From an uncultured Spirochaetaceae bacterium (GTDB lineage: Bacteria; Spirochaetota; Spirochaetia; Sphaerochaetales; Sphaerochaetaceae): DNA of 56,099 bases. A program made the position numbers and the translations under genes. Under the pieces are notes generated by a model. That model saw nothing but the letters and a program-made list of their open reading frames with translations, did not search any database and had not been told where the DNA came from. The DNA lies in contig CALXOH010000022.1 in the NCBI GenBank assembly GCA_944389975.1, positions 1-56,099 of the forward strand. The letters are read 5' to 3'. Below are positions 35,736 to 44,560 of this stretch, piece after piece. Position 1 is the stretch's first letter. Every line of letters starts with the position of its first letter.

Positions 35736-37649
35736 ATGAAGAGCATGCAAGTAAACAACCTCTCCCTTTCCTTCGGGGAAAGGAGGATACTCGACGATGT
35801 TTCGTTCTCGCTTTCCGAGAAATCCCGGGTTGCACTGGTAGGTGCGAACGGATGCGGGAAATCCACACTGCTGAAGGCCGTTACGGGGGCGCTTGAGAGC
35901 GACGGGATTGCAATCTCTATCACGAAAGGCGCCAGGATCTCGTACCTCCCCCAGTCCGATATCGTATTCCCGGACGAAAGCGTATACCAGAGCGCAGAGC
36001 ATGGATACGACAGGTTCCTCCCACTTCTTGAAGAGGAGAGAAGGCTTGAAGATGAGATCGGGAAAGGTTTGAACGTCGAAAGAAACGCGTTCAGGATATC
36101 AGAACTGCACGAAAGCCTCGATGAGGAAGGCTATTACGAAAGGGACAGATGGATCGGAAGCATCCTGATGGGGCTTGGTTTCACTCAAAAGGATTTCCAA
36201 AGAAGCGCAAAGGAGTTCTCAGGGGGTTACCAGATGCGCCTTGCCCTTGCAAAGGTTTTGCTCGAAAACCCCGATTTCATGTTCCTCGACGAGCCTACGA
36301 ACTACCTCGACATAGAAGCGCTTACGTGGCTTGAAGGGTATTTGAAGACCTACAAAGGGGGACTGGTGGTGGTATCGCACGACCAGGACTTCCTCGACAC
36401 ATCGGTCGACACGGTATTCGAGCTATTCAACGGCAGGTTGAAGGAATACAAGGGAAACTACTCCTCTTACCTTGTAAAAAGGGAGGAGGAGATAAAAGAA
36501 CTTGAGAAAAGAAGGGCGAAGCAGGAAGAGGAGATAAAGGACAAGGAAGAGTTCATAGAACGCTTCAGATACAAGGCGACGAAAGCCCGGCAGGTGCAGT
36601 CGAGGATCAAGATGCTTGAGAAGATGGATATGATCGAAGTGCCCGGGCATCTGAAGAAAGTGCACTTCACGTTCCCCGACGCCCCACCGTCTGGAAACGA
36701 TGTCGTGATAGTCGAAAACCTCAAGAAGCGCTATGGGGACAACGTGATCTACGACGGCCTTTCGTTCATCGTGAACAAAGGGGAACGCCTTGCAGTCACC
36801 GGCCGGAACGGAAGCGGAAAAAGTACACTTTTGAGGATCATAGCGAAAGCTGATGACGACTACGAAGGAACCATGAGGCTGGGTGCGAACGTAAAACCCG
36901 GCTATTTCGATCAGGAAGCGGAAAAGACGCTTGATGAGTCAAGAACCGTTCTGGAGGAAGTCGAGAGCATTACGGACACCAAGGACCTGCCGAAGGTGCG
37001 GAACATGCTGGGCGCGTTCCTATTTTCAGATGACGACGTTTTGAAAAAGTGTTCGGTTCTCTCGGGAGGAGAGAAATCGAGGCTTGCGCTTTTGAAGATA
37101 CTGATGCATCCGCATAATCTCCTTATTTTGGACGAACCTACGAACCACCTCGATATAAACACGAAGGAGATGCTTCTTGAAGCACTCTCGAAATACCAAG
37201 GCACCGTTATATTCGTCAGCCACGACAAACACTTCATCTCACACCTTGCAACGAGGATAATGTACGTCTCAGACGAAAAACCCGAATTCTTCAGCGGTGA
37301 CTGGGAATACTTCAACGAGAAATTGAAGGAGAAGGAAGAGCAATTCCAGATAAGGAAGGCGGGGAAGACTGAGAAAACGCCCTCGGTCGGGAAAAAAGGG
37401 CACGAGGAGATGAAGGAGGAGAGGAACAAGAGGAAAAAGCTTGAAAAAGAGCTTTCCGAGACAGAAGCCGCTCTTGAGGAGATTTCAGAAAAGATAAATA
37501 GACTTGACGAGGAGATGTCCAAAGTCGAAGTGTACTCGTCAAGCGAGAAGATAAGAAAGTGCGTTCAGGAGAAAGAGGAGTTGGAGAAACTCCAGAGCGA
37601 AAAGGAGGATGAATGGATAAAGCTGTCAGAGCTCCTTTCGGAAATGTGA
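35736..37649 (+). CDS. ABC-F family ATPase (Uup/ribosome-associated type)
   Basis: A soluble twin-ATPase protein of 637 residues that acts on ribosomes rather than in transport. ATPase one has GANGCGKST and LDEPTNYLD; ATPase two has GRNGSGKST, LSGGEKSR and LDEPTNHLD. They are joined by a charged linker of about 70 residues (P-site tRNA interaction motif region, around 245-300). The C-terminal 100 residues form a coiled coil, as in Uup. ATG 35745 is an alternative start; 35736 is kept because the promoter spacing fits it. It overlaps maf by 37 nt. Confidence 0.93.
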   Translation: MKSMQVNNLSLSFGERRILDDVSFSLSEKSRVALVGANGCGKSTLLKAVTGALESDGIAISITKGARISYLPQSDIVFPDESVYQSAEHGYDRFLPLLEEERRLEDEIGKGLNVERNAFRISELHESLDEEGYYERDRWIGSILMGLGFTQKDFQRSAKEFSGGYQMRLALAKVLLENPDFMFLDEPTNYLDIEALTWLEGYLKTYKGGLVVVSHDQDFLDTSVDTVFELFNGRLKEYKGNYSSYLVKREEEIKELEKRRAKQEEEIKDKEEFIERFRYKATKARQVQSRIKMLEKMDMIEVPGHLKKVHFTFPDAPPSGNDVVIVENLKKRYGDNVIYDGLSFIVNKGERLAVTGRNGSGKSTLLRIIAKADDDYEGTMRLGANVKPGYFDQEAEKTLDESRTVLEEVESITDTKDLPKVRNMLGAFLFSDDDVLKKCSVLSGGEKSRLALLKILMHPHNLLILDEPTNHLDINTKEMLLEALSKYQGTVIFVSHDKHFISHLATRIMYVSDEKPEFFSGDWEYFNEKLKEKEEQFQIRKAGKTEKTPSVGKKGHEEMKEERNKRKKLEKELSETEAALEEISEKINRLDEEMSKVEVYSSSEKIRKCVQEKEELEKLQSEKEDEWIKLSELLSEM

Positions 37650-38248
37650 AATACGACCCGAGCGAAGGACTGTTGAGGAAAATCTTTCCATCTTTGATCC
37701 TCGCATCATCTTCCCCCAACAGGCGTGAATACCTTGAGAGCCTGGGAATGGAAGTCACTCAAGTGAAGACCGACGTATTTGAAACCGAAGACGGGGATGC
37801 TTCTTTGATCACGCTTGAGAACGCGAAAAGGAAGATGGATGCCTACCTCTCGACTGATGAAACCCCGGTAAAGGATGTAATCACCCTCGACACGTTGGTC
37901 GCACTTGACGGGAAGGCAATCGGGAAACCCGACGGGGTTGATGAAGCCAGGGCCATCATCTCTTCCCTCTCCGGACGCTGGCACACCGTATACACATCAT
38001 TGGTGCTTTTCGATAAGGATAAGGGTGTGATCAAAAGCGGCACGGAGACTACATTCGTCAAGTTCAAGGAGCTAAGTGGGATTGATGTGAACGCCTACAT
38101 AAACTCGGGCGACTGGGAGGGTGCTGCCGGGGGCTACAGGATCCAGAGAAGCGGCGGAAGGCTTGTAGAGGAGATCGACGGGGATTGGACGAACGTGATA
38201 GGAATACCCGTACTGCTCCTTCTAAAACTTAAAAGTGGCGGCAACTGA
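37613..38248 (+). CDS. maf: Maf-family nucleotide pyrophosphatase
   Basis: House-cleaning nucleoside triphosphate pyrophosphatase, 211 residues. Signature segments are LASSSPNRREYLESLG (about 33-48), ITLDTLVALDGKAIGKPDG (about 89-107), GRWHTVYTSLVL, and the EGAAGGYRIQ loop. The first 27 residues precede the usual Maf start and lie within the ABC-F coding end. AAAGGAGG is 4 nt before the ATG, so translation from here is plausible. Confidence 0.9.
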   Translation: MDKAVRAPFGNVKYDPSEGLLRKIFPSLILASSSPNRREYLESLGMEVTQVKTDVFETEDGDASLITLENAKRKMDAYLSTDETPVKDVITLDTLVALDGKAIGKPDGVDEARAIISSLSGRWHTVYTSLVLFDKDKGVIKSGTETTFVKFKELSGIDVNAYINSGDWEGAAGGYRIQRSGGRLVEEIDGDWTNVIGIPVLLLLKLKSGGN

Positions 38249-38254
38249 TCTTTT

Positions 38255-38260
38255 TATGCT
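38255..38260 (+). promoter_or_regulatory. Possible -10 element of the dehydrogenase gene
   Basis: TATGCT in the same TTTTATGCTA context as before the EF-G gene ends 11 nt before ATG 38272. There is no clear -35 and no Shine-Dalgarno. Confidence 0.35.
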
Positions 38261-38271
38261 AACATCTTGAT

Positions 38272-39153
38272 ATGATCAAAGTTGGCTTCATTGGACTGGG
38301 AGTCATGGGCTCCCCTATGGCAGGACATATCCTTGAAAACGGATATCCACTATACATCAACACGAGAACCAGGGAGAAGGCGGAAGCTCTCATTGAAAAG
38401 GGCGCCATCTGGTGCCGGAATGCAAAGGAAGTCGCAGAGAACGCAGATTGCGTGATAACAATCGTAGGATTTCCCAAAGACGTCGAGAAAGTATACCTCT
38501 CCGAGGACGGCCTGGCGGAAGGTGCGAAGGATGGGAGCATATTCATCGACATGAGCACCACGGAGCCTTCGCTTGAGATTGCGATCAACAAGGAATTGAA
38601 GAAGAAAGGGGCGCACCTTGTGGACGCACCTGTATCCGGCGGGGACGTGGGAGCGAGAAACGGAACGCTTTCGATCATGGCGGGAGGACGAAGGGAAGAC
38701 TTCGACAAAATCCTCCCCATACTCTCCACGATGGGTAAGAACATCGTGTACACCGGGGAAATCGGATCCGGGCAGCACACTAAAATGGCAAACCAGATAG
38801 TTATTGCAGGAACAATGATCGGGGTCTCTGAAGCGCTTGTATACGGTAAGAAAGCGGGGCTTGACCTTGATACAATGGTTTCCACGATCGCAAAAGGGGC
38901 TGCCGGCTGCTGGACGCTTGACAACCTCGCACCGCGCGTGATCAAAGGCGACTTTGACCCAGGCTTCATGATCGACCACTTCATCAAAGACATGAAGATA
39001 GCGATATACGAAAGCAGGGCGATGGGACTCAACCTCCCAGGGCTGAGGCTTGTCGAGGACCTCTACGAGAAACTCTCGGAGGAAGGATACGGGAGAAACG
39101 GAACGCAAGCGCTTGTAAAAGCCATCGAAGAGCTTGCAAAGGACAAAGGATGA
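38272..39153 (+). CDS. 3-hydroxyisobutyrate dehydrogenase-family oxidoreductase
   Basis: A beta-hydroxyacid dehydrogenase of 293 residues. The Rossmann start is VGFIGLGVMGSPMAGHI, the substrate motif DAPVSGGDVGARNGTLSIMAGG (about 118-139), and the catalytic lysine is in SGQHTKMANQI (about 167). The substrate may be hydroxyisobutyrate, tartronate semialdehyde or succinic semialdehyde. No ribosome site precedes the ATG; a TTTTATGCTA block lies 11 nt upstream. The next gene overlaps its end by 4 nt. Confidence 0.9.
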   Translation: MIKVGFIGLGVMGSPMAGHILENGYPLYINTRTREKAEALIEKGAIWCRNAKEVAENADCVITIVGFPKDVEKVYLSEDGLAEGAKDGSIFIDMSTTEPSLEIAINKELKKKGAHLVDAPVSGGDVGARNGTLSIMAGGRREDFDKILPILSTMGKNIVYTGEIGSGQHTKMANQIVIAGTMIGVSEALVYGKKAGLDLDTMVSTIAKGAAGCWTLDNLAPRVIKGDFDPGFMIDHFIKDMKIAIYESRAMGLNLPGLRLVEDLYEKLSEEGYGRNGTQALVKAIEELAKDKG

Positions 39154-39617
39154 ACCTCCCGATAAGCATTGCACTTCTTTCAGCAATCGTCGCAACCGTA
39201 GGAGCCCAGCTGTTAAAGCCCCTCATAGCACTTCTCTCGAAGGAGGAAGTCTATCCTCACATGCTTATAAGCACCGGGGGAATGCCTTCCAGCCACACTG
39301 CGGGGGTTACTGCACTCACATCGAGCGTAGGAATAATTTCAGGCCCGAGATCGATCGAGTTTGCAATCTGCTTCGTGTTTTCGATAATAGTCATCCATGA
39401 CTCGCTGAACATAAGGATGGAGGCGGGAAAGCATGCGAAAGTGATCAACGAATGGGCGGAGATCCTCTCATCGATGTATAAAAACGGCCCGTTTGAGCCG
39501 ACGAACCTGAAGACATTCCTCGGGCACTCGTTCTCCCAGGTCCTCGGAGGACTCATCCTAGGTCTTTTGGTCGGCATTCTCCTTACCCTCGCCCTAAAGG
39601 ATATCGTCATCTTATGA
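39150..39617 (+). CDS. Divergent PAP2-family membrane protein (COG1963/DUF212)
   Basis: 155 residues with four hydrophobic segments. GGMPSSHTAGVTAL (about 44-57) is the phosphatase-like SxxH motif, and DSLNIRMEAGKHAKVIN completes the family signature. Members resemble PAP2 acid phosphatases and may dephosphorylate lipid or isoprenoid phosphates, but the reaction is not established. It overlaps the dehydrogenase and the next gene by 4 nt each. Confidence 0.85.
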   Translation: MNLPISIALLSAIVATVGAQLLKPLIALLSKEEVYPHMLISTGGMPSSHTAGVTALTSSVGIISGPRSIEFAICFVFSIIVIHDSLNIRMEAGKHAKVINEWAEILSSMYKNGPFEPTNLKTFLGHSFSQVLGGLILGLLVGILLTLALKDIVIL

Positions 39618-40411
39618 AGAAAGAGAAAGCTGAAGGGAAGGTGCTTTTCGACCGGTTTTACGAGAATATCTGGAAAGAGCGTTGGGAAAGCTTGAAAAAG
39701 AGCATGGAGGGAAAGAGCGGGAAAGTATCGCTCTCCCCCCTCTTGTCACAACCCTACTTCATGGATGAGGCGTCGATTCTCGTCTCATCACTCCTTCCCG
39801 GAGGAGAGAACCTGGAAATCCTCGACATGTGCGCATCCCCCGGCGGGAAGACATTATCGATCGCACTCACGATGAAAAACGCTTCGATAGTCGCAAACGA
39901 CCGCTCGCCAGACAGGGTCAGGAGGCTCAAAGAGAGCATAATGCTCCTTCCTGGGGATATAAGAGAGCGCATGGTAGTCACGAGGCGTGATGCATCAAAG
40001 TGGTGTTTGCATGAAAAGGAGAGGTATGACAGGATACTTCTCGATGCGCCATGTTCTTCCGAGCGCCATGTGCTCAACGATGAAAAACACCTTTCCATCT
40101 GGTCCCCTTCCCGTCCGAAACGCCTCTCTGTAGAGCAATACGCGCTCCTGTCATCTGCATTCCTGACTGTAAAGAACGGGGGGTATATACTCTACTCAAC
40201 TTGTTCTGTAAACCCCGGGGAAAACGAAGGGGTGATCGCAAAGCTATTTAAAAAGCACAAGGATGAAGTCGAGGAGATAAAATGTACTCTTCCGAATTCC
40301 GAGGAGCGTGAGTACGGTCTGATGCTGATGCCAGACAAGGCAGGAGGGATCGGGCCGATGTATGCATGCCTTATAAGGAAACGACTTAACCAAAACTCCT
40401 CTTTTTGCTAA
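39614..40411 (+). CDS. RsmB/NOP2-family RNA cytosine-5-methyltransferase
   Basis: A 265-residue SAM-dependent m5C RNA methyltransferase. DMCASPGGKTLSIAL binds SAM (about 72), LLDAPCSSERHV holds one active-site Cys (about 140), and YSTCSVNPGENE holds the catalytic Cys (about 198). It lacks the NusB-like N-terminal RNA domain of true RsmB, so it may be a short NSUN-like enzyme for rRNA or tRNA. ATGA overlap with the previous gene. Confidence 0.85.
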   Translation: MKKEKAEGKVLFDRFYENIWKERWESLKKSMEGKSGKVSLSPLLSQPYFMDEASILVSSLLPGGENLEILDMCASPGGKTLSIALTMKNASIVANDRSPDRVRRLKESIMLLPGDIRERMVVTRRDASKWCLHEKERYDRILLDAPCSSERHVLNDEKHLSIWSPSRPKRLSVEQYALLSSAFLTVKNGGYILYSTCSVNPGENEGVIAKLFKKHKDEVEEIKCTLPNSEEREYGLMLMPDKAGGIGPMYACLIRKRLNQNSSFC

Positions 40412-40423
40412 ATTGTCCAAGCT

Positions 40424-42403
40424 ATGGGGAGACTTAGCAATCTAAGTGATGTACTGAACGAAGAGCAGGCACGTGCTGCGGGCAAGATCGAGGGGCCGAT
40501 GCTTGTAATCGCGGGGGCCGGAAGCGGAAAGACCCGTATGATGACCTATAGGATCGCATACATGCTTGAAAACGGGATTGCGGGGGAAAACATCCTTGCA
40601 CTCACGTTTACGAACAAAGCGGCAAGGGAAATGAAGGAGAGGGTCGAAAGCGTCATCGGAAAGAAAGCCGGGGACGTCACGCTCACTACATTCCACTCTT
40701 TCGGCCTGATGATATTGAAAAAATACATTCACCTCCTGGGATATCACAACGACTTCAGCCTCTACGACCAGGGCGACAACGAATCCTTGGTCAAGGATTC
40801 GATAATCGCACTCGGCTACCAAGTCAAGGACTACACGATACCAAGGCTTCTTTCATACTTCTCAGACTTCAAGACCGGTCGAATGAAGCTCGACGGAGAG
40901 AAAGACAGTGCAGTCAAAGAGATATACAACGAGTGGCTCTTGTCGCAGAAAGCATACAACGTCGTGGACTTCGATGACCTGATTGTACTTCCCGTACGAC
41001 TCTTTGAAGAGAAGAAGTTCGTGCTTGAGAAAGTACAGGAGCGCTTCAAATACATCCTCGTCGACGAATTCCAAGACACCAGCATACTGCAATACAGGAT
41101 GCTCTCACTCATTGCAAAAAAATACCGCAACATCGCGGTAGTCGGGGACGACGACCAGTCGATCTACTCCTGGAGGGGTGCGAACTACAGGAACATCGAA
41201 CTATTCGAGGAGGATTTCCCTGAACTTGTCGAATACAAACTTGAAAGGAACTACCGTTCGACAAAGACGATACTCGATGCTGCGAACGCAATAATCTCGC
41301 ACAACGAGAAAAGAAAGGACAAGAAACTTTGGACGGACTCGAAAAAAGGCGCGCTCATATACCTCAGGCACCACGAGACCGGGGATGCTGAAGCTTCGTT
41401 CATCGCAAGCGATATAAAAGTCGAACTGAGGAAAGGTTACTCGTCAAAGGACATCGGGATACTCGTCAGAACGAACTCCTTGATACAGCAGATCGAGGAA
41501 AAACTACTAGAAGCACGGATTCCTCATAAGATATCTGGAGGTAAATCGTTCTATGATAGGAAGGAAATACGAGATATACTTTCATATATCAAGTTTATCA
41601 CCAACACCCTCGATGACTCAGCGCTCTTGAGGATAATTAACACGCCGAGGAGGGGAATCGGAAGAACCACCGTGGAACGACTCAGGAAGAAGAGCGAGAA
41701 AGAGAACATTTCGCTATATGAAGCGTTCACTGAAAGCTTGAACGATGAGAAAATCCAGGAGCGCATACGTAACTCGATGAGGAATTTCTTTCAAAGGATC
41801 GAAAGCTGGAAAAATTCCCTCGAAAGGCGCGACATCATCGATGAGATTGCACGGGAAATAGCGTACAGGAACATGCTTGTGGAGGAATACCCGGATAATG
41901 AGAACATGGTCGAGTACAAGATGAAGGGGATATCCTTCTTGTCCGAGAGATACAAGTCGTACATCGAAAGAAACCCGGGGGAAGGATTGAAGGACTATTT
42001 GAACGTAATATCGCTCGTGACCGACGACGACGGAGATGACGAGAAGAAAGTGAGTTTGATGACGATGCACGCTGCAAAAGGGCTCGAGTTCTCGGTAGTC
42101 TACATCGCCGGTGCCGATGATTCGATAATACCCTCAAAGAAGGCACTTGAGGAGGACAAGGATAACATCGATGAGGAACGTAGGCTCTTCTACGTCGCAA
42201 TTACCCGCGCCAAAGACATTTTGATAATCAACACCGCCCGGGAGAGGGTTAACTACCAAGGGGAGATGACTACATCCCTTCCATCACGCTTTATAGAAGA
42301 GATCCCGCAGGAGTTGTTCCAAGACGAGAAGGAACTTGAGAAAGAAGACAAGAAAGAGAGTATAAACAGCCTCAGAAGCCTGCTGGAGAAATACAAGAAA
42401 TAG
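40424..42403 (+). CDS. UvrD/PcrA/Rep-family ATP-dependent DNA helicase
   Basis: A superfamily-1 3'-5' helicase of 659 residues. Motif Ia-VI set: AGAGSGKTRMM (29-39), FTNKAAREMKERV, VDEFQDTS, GDDDQSIYSWRGA, RNYRSTKTIL, TMHAAKGLEF, EERRLFYVAITRAK. The length fits Rep or a short PcrA; the long C-terminal tail of UvrD is missing. No ribosome site precedes the ATG. It lies 12 nt after the methyltransferase gene. Confidence 0.94.
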   Translation: MGRLSNLSDVLNEEQARAAGKIEGPMLVIAGAGSGKTRMMTYRIAYMLENGIAGENILALTFTNKAAREMKERVESVIGKKAGDVTLTTFHSFGLMILKKYIHLLGYHNDFSLYDQGDNESLVKDSIIALGYQVKDYTIPRLLSYFSDFKTGRMKLDGEKDSAVKEIYNEWLLSQKAYNVVDFDDLIVLPVRLFEEKKFVLEKVQERFKYILVDEFQDTSILQYRMLSLIAKKYRNIAVVGDDDQSIYSWRGANYRNIELFEEDFPELVEYKLERNYRSTKTILDAANAIISHNEKRKDKKLWTDSKKGALIYLRHHETGDAEASFIASDIKVELRKGYSSKDIGILVRTNSLIQQIEEKLLEARIPHKISGGKSFYDRKEIRDILSYIKFITNTLDDSALLRIINTPRRGIGRTTVERLRKKSEKENISLYEAFTESLNDEKIQERIRNSMRNFFQRIESWKNSLERRDIIDEIAREIAYRNMLVEEYPDNENMVEYKMKGISFLSERYKSYIERNPGEGLKDYLNVISLVTDDDGDDEKKVSLMTMHAAKGLEFSVVYIAGADDSIIPSKKALEEDKDNIDEERRLFYVAITRAKDILIINTARERVNYQGEMTTSLPSRFIEEIPQELFQDEKELEKEDKKESINSLRSLLEKYKK

Positions 42404-42670
42404 ACTATTTCCCAGTACTATATGCCATGGTTTTGAATAAATTGATGCATTCTTGGATGTAAACTGATCGTATAGGAATATCTGATATGCATATATACAA
42501 ACTGATTTATTAGATTAATTATATAAGTTCAATAAATAATTGATATAATTTACATTATAAAATATACCAAAATTCCGAAAGAAAATTGATAAAACTATGA
42601 CTTTAAAGCAAATTGAATCCCATCGGAATTGTACTACACGAATGCAATTCCGATAAAATCCAATATAAAA
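42404..42670. other. AT-rich gap with extended hairpin
   Basis: The 267 bp between the helicase and the small RHH-like gene are very AT-rich. The only clear element is an inverted repeat: ATCGGAATTG and its inverse (42622-42631, 42645-42654). In minus-strand RNA it extends with G-U pairs to 20 bp (42612-42664), starting 6 nt after the stop of the leftward gene. No T run follows, so it is a doubtful terminator, possibly an mRNA-stabilising or DNA-binding site. Confidence 0.6.
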
Positions 42671-42901
42671 TCAGTCATTTGAATACCTTTTCGAGAAATC
42701 CTTGAGCGCAAAACGCACACCTGCAGACCAGCTCAATCCAAGATCCGCAAAAAGCTCTTCCAGTTCTGCTTTGAACGAAGGCTCGATCGAGAACGTAGTG
42801 AGAACTTTCTTCTCCTTCCCTGTTTGCGAAAATACTTCCTTCGCCTTCTTTCCGCTCAGACTTTCCTGCATTTGTCCCTCAAGGGACTTCTTAAGCGCCA
42901 T
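42671..42901 (-). CDS. Small RHH-like protein, partner of ParA
   Basis: A 76-residue basic protein. The C-terminal part, KVLTTFSIEPSFKAELEELFADLGLSWSAGVRFALKDFSK, looks like a ribbon-helix-helix fold, a strand (VLTTFSI) and two helices, as in plasmid ParB-like partners (ParG, Omega). The N-terminus is charged and flexible, also as in ParG. ATG 42901 has GGAGG 5 nt upstream; a further ATG (42925) would overlap the ParA gene. It is directly downstream of parA. Confidence 0.6.
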   Translation of the reverse strand: MALKKSLEGQMQESLSGKKAKEVFSQTGKEKKVLTTFSIEPSFKAELEELFADLGLSWSAGVRFALKDFSKRYSND

Positions 42902-42915
42902 ATGAACCTCCAACC

Positions 42916-43680
42916 TTATCGCCAAATATCCTCGTCCAGTTTCTTTATTGCATCAATCGTAGCAACCTTCATCCCTCGTCCCCTGACCTTGTAGAGCTGA
43001 GGCACCTTCCCAGCCTCCTGAGCCTTCCTGAAAAGAGGCTCAACGGGGATTTTATAGCAAGTAAAGCGCCCGCTTGACTCCGCGGCTGCGTAGATATCGC
43101 GGTGCTGCCTTATCCTCTCGTCGAAGGAGTTAATTATTATCTTCGAATGCCGGACCGTAGAATGCATGTTCTTCTTGAGTTTCGAGAGCTCTTCTATGAA
43201 GATCTCGAGTCCGTCGAGGCTGAATACCTCGGGAACCATCGGCGTTACGATCTCATCGCTTGCAATCAAACACGAACGCTCCAACCGTCCCAGCCCGGGA
43301 GATAGATCCAGAACTATATGTTCAAATTCTGACTTCAATTCAGAAACCAGATCGAGTATGACAAAAGGTTCATCGTAGAGCTTTGTCTCGCTATAGAGCT
43401 TCAACGTTCCACCTATGCCGAACGTCGGAAGGATGTATAGTCCTTCGACCTGGTCGATCGGGACTATCGCATCTTTTGCATAGCATTTGCCTTGAAGAAC
43501 GTCGGCAAGCTCATACGAAGGGGAAGAGTGCAGAAACCAGCTTGATGCATTGCCCTGGGGATCACAATCGATTATAAGCGTCTTTGCTCCCCTGATGGCA
43601 GACTGACAGGCGAGGGTACATGAAATCGTAGTTTTCCCTACCCCACCCTTCTGTAAATGAAAAGCAACAGCCTTTGGCAT
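42916..43680 (-). CDS. ParA/Soj-type ATPase
   Basis: A deviant Walker P-loop ATPase of 254 residues used for DNA or cargo positioning. HLQKGGVGKTTISCTLA (7-23) is the deviant Walker A, DCDPQGNASSW the A' motif and LDLSPGLGRLE the Walker B region. It is short, without the N-terminal HTH of the Ia class, so resembles type Ib/Soj. GAGGTGG precedes the ATG. It is alone with a small RHH-like gene, without ParB, and flanked by AT-rich DNA. Confidence 0.85.
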   Translation of the reverse strand: MPKAVAFHLQKGGVGKTTISCTLACQSAIRGAKTLIIDCDPQGNASSWFLHSSPSYELADVLQGKCYAKDAIVPIDQVEGLYILPTFGIGGTLKLYSETKLYDEPFVILDLVSELKSEFEHIVLDLSPGLGRLERSCLIASDEIVTPMVPEVFSLDGLEIFIEELSKLKKNMHSTVRHSKIIINSFDERIRQHRDIYAAAESSGRFTCYKIPVEPLFRKAQEAGKVPQLYKVRGRGMKVATIDAIKKLDEDIWR

Positions 43681-43701
43681 CGCACCACCTCACGAAAAAA
43701 G

Positions 43702-43797
43702 ATTATAAAGACCGTTGATGAAATAAACAAGAATAAAATCAAAATAAAAAGTAAACTTATTGATGATATTTAATAACAATATCATTTATATATCATA
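43702..43797 (-). promoter_or_regulatory. parA promoter and TATCAT repeats
   Basis: On the minus strand TTGTTT (43730-43725), 17 nt, TATAAT (43707-43702) give a promoter with a short leader and a ribosome site. Upstream lie three related heptads: TATCATT (43780-43786), TATCATA (43791-43797) and an inverted copy (43762-43768). The spacing and sequence recall heptads bound by RHH partition proteins, but no binding is shown. Confidence 0.4.
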
Positions 43798-43894
43798 ACA
43801 ATTAGTAAATTACTTTAAAATAATACTCTTATATAATCTTAACAATAGCTAATCCAATCACTTCAATTTTTACACATTTAAATATCTAAAATAA

Positions 43895-44560
43895 TTATTC
43901 CGATAAAATGCTTTCCATATCTTCAAGTGCATCAAAAAGGGAATAATACGCAAAGTCTGCTACCGCATTGACCTCTTCCATAGATCTACTGGTCGTGTCA
44001 TCTTGTATTCCCACAGTAGTAATCCCTGTCTTGCCTGCCGCTTTCAAAGCAGAGGGCAAGTCTTCAAAGTAGATGACTTCGCTACCCTTTCTGCCGATCT
44101 TTTGCAAAAGCGTCTTGTAATATTCCACATCGCTCTTTCTCCTTCCGATATCCCCGGATGAGAATACAGCCTTGAAATGCCGGCTTATTTCGTTTCCTTC
44201 GAGCGCTGGAACGTATAGAAGGCTATCAAGATCGGTTGCGACGAATAATTCAAACCCTTTTTGTGATAGATATTCAAGAAGATCCTGCGCGCCTTCCTTC
44301 AAAGGAACCTTCCCGTACTCTTCGATTGCAAGTTCATTCCACTCTTCATAGATAGATTTCTCATCATCAGGAAGAGAGAACCTTTCTTTCGTATACCTTG
44401 CAGTCAAGTCAAAGGGAAGCCTGTTCATCTGGTCGATATAATCCCAGGGAAGGGGAATACCCCTTCGCTCGAGAAATACGCGATCTACTTCATCCCAGAT
44501 ATAGCCGGATGAAAGAAGCGTTCCGTCAAGGTCGAAAACCGCACTGGTCAATTCAGCCAT
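43895..44560 (-). CDS. HAD-family phosphatase of the thiamine operon
   Basis: 221 residues with HAD motif I FDLDGTLL (8-15), motif II VATDLDS (about 107-113, Thr), motif III Lys in RRKSD, and motif IV EDLPSA (about 146). The cap between motifs I and II is the helical phosphoglycolate-phosphatase type. It is the last gene of the thiamine salvage operon and overlaps thiE by 13 nt. No thiamine-phosphate kinase is seen here, so hydrolysis of thiamine phosphate is a reasonable guess, as done by the HAD part of plant TH2. Confidence 0.8.
   Translation of the reverse strand: MAELTSAVFDLDGTLLSSGYIWDEVDRVFLERRGIPLPWDYIDQMNRLPFDLTARYTKERFSLPDDEKSIYEEWNELAIEEYGKVPLKEGAQDLLEYLSQKGFELFVATDLDSLLYVPALEGNEISRHFKAVFSSGDIGRRKSDVEYYKTLLQKIGRKGSEVIYFEDLPSALKAAGKTGITTVGIQDDTTSRSMEEVNAVADFAYYSLFDALEDMESILSE

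Noticed and set aside
38350-39195. 281-codon minus-strand reading frame opposite the dehydrogenase
   Set aside because: Shadow of a confident dehydrogenase gene with all family motifs on the plus strand.
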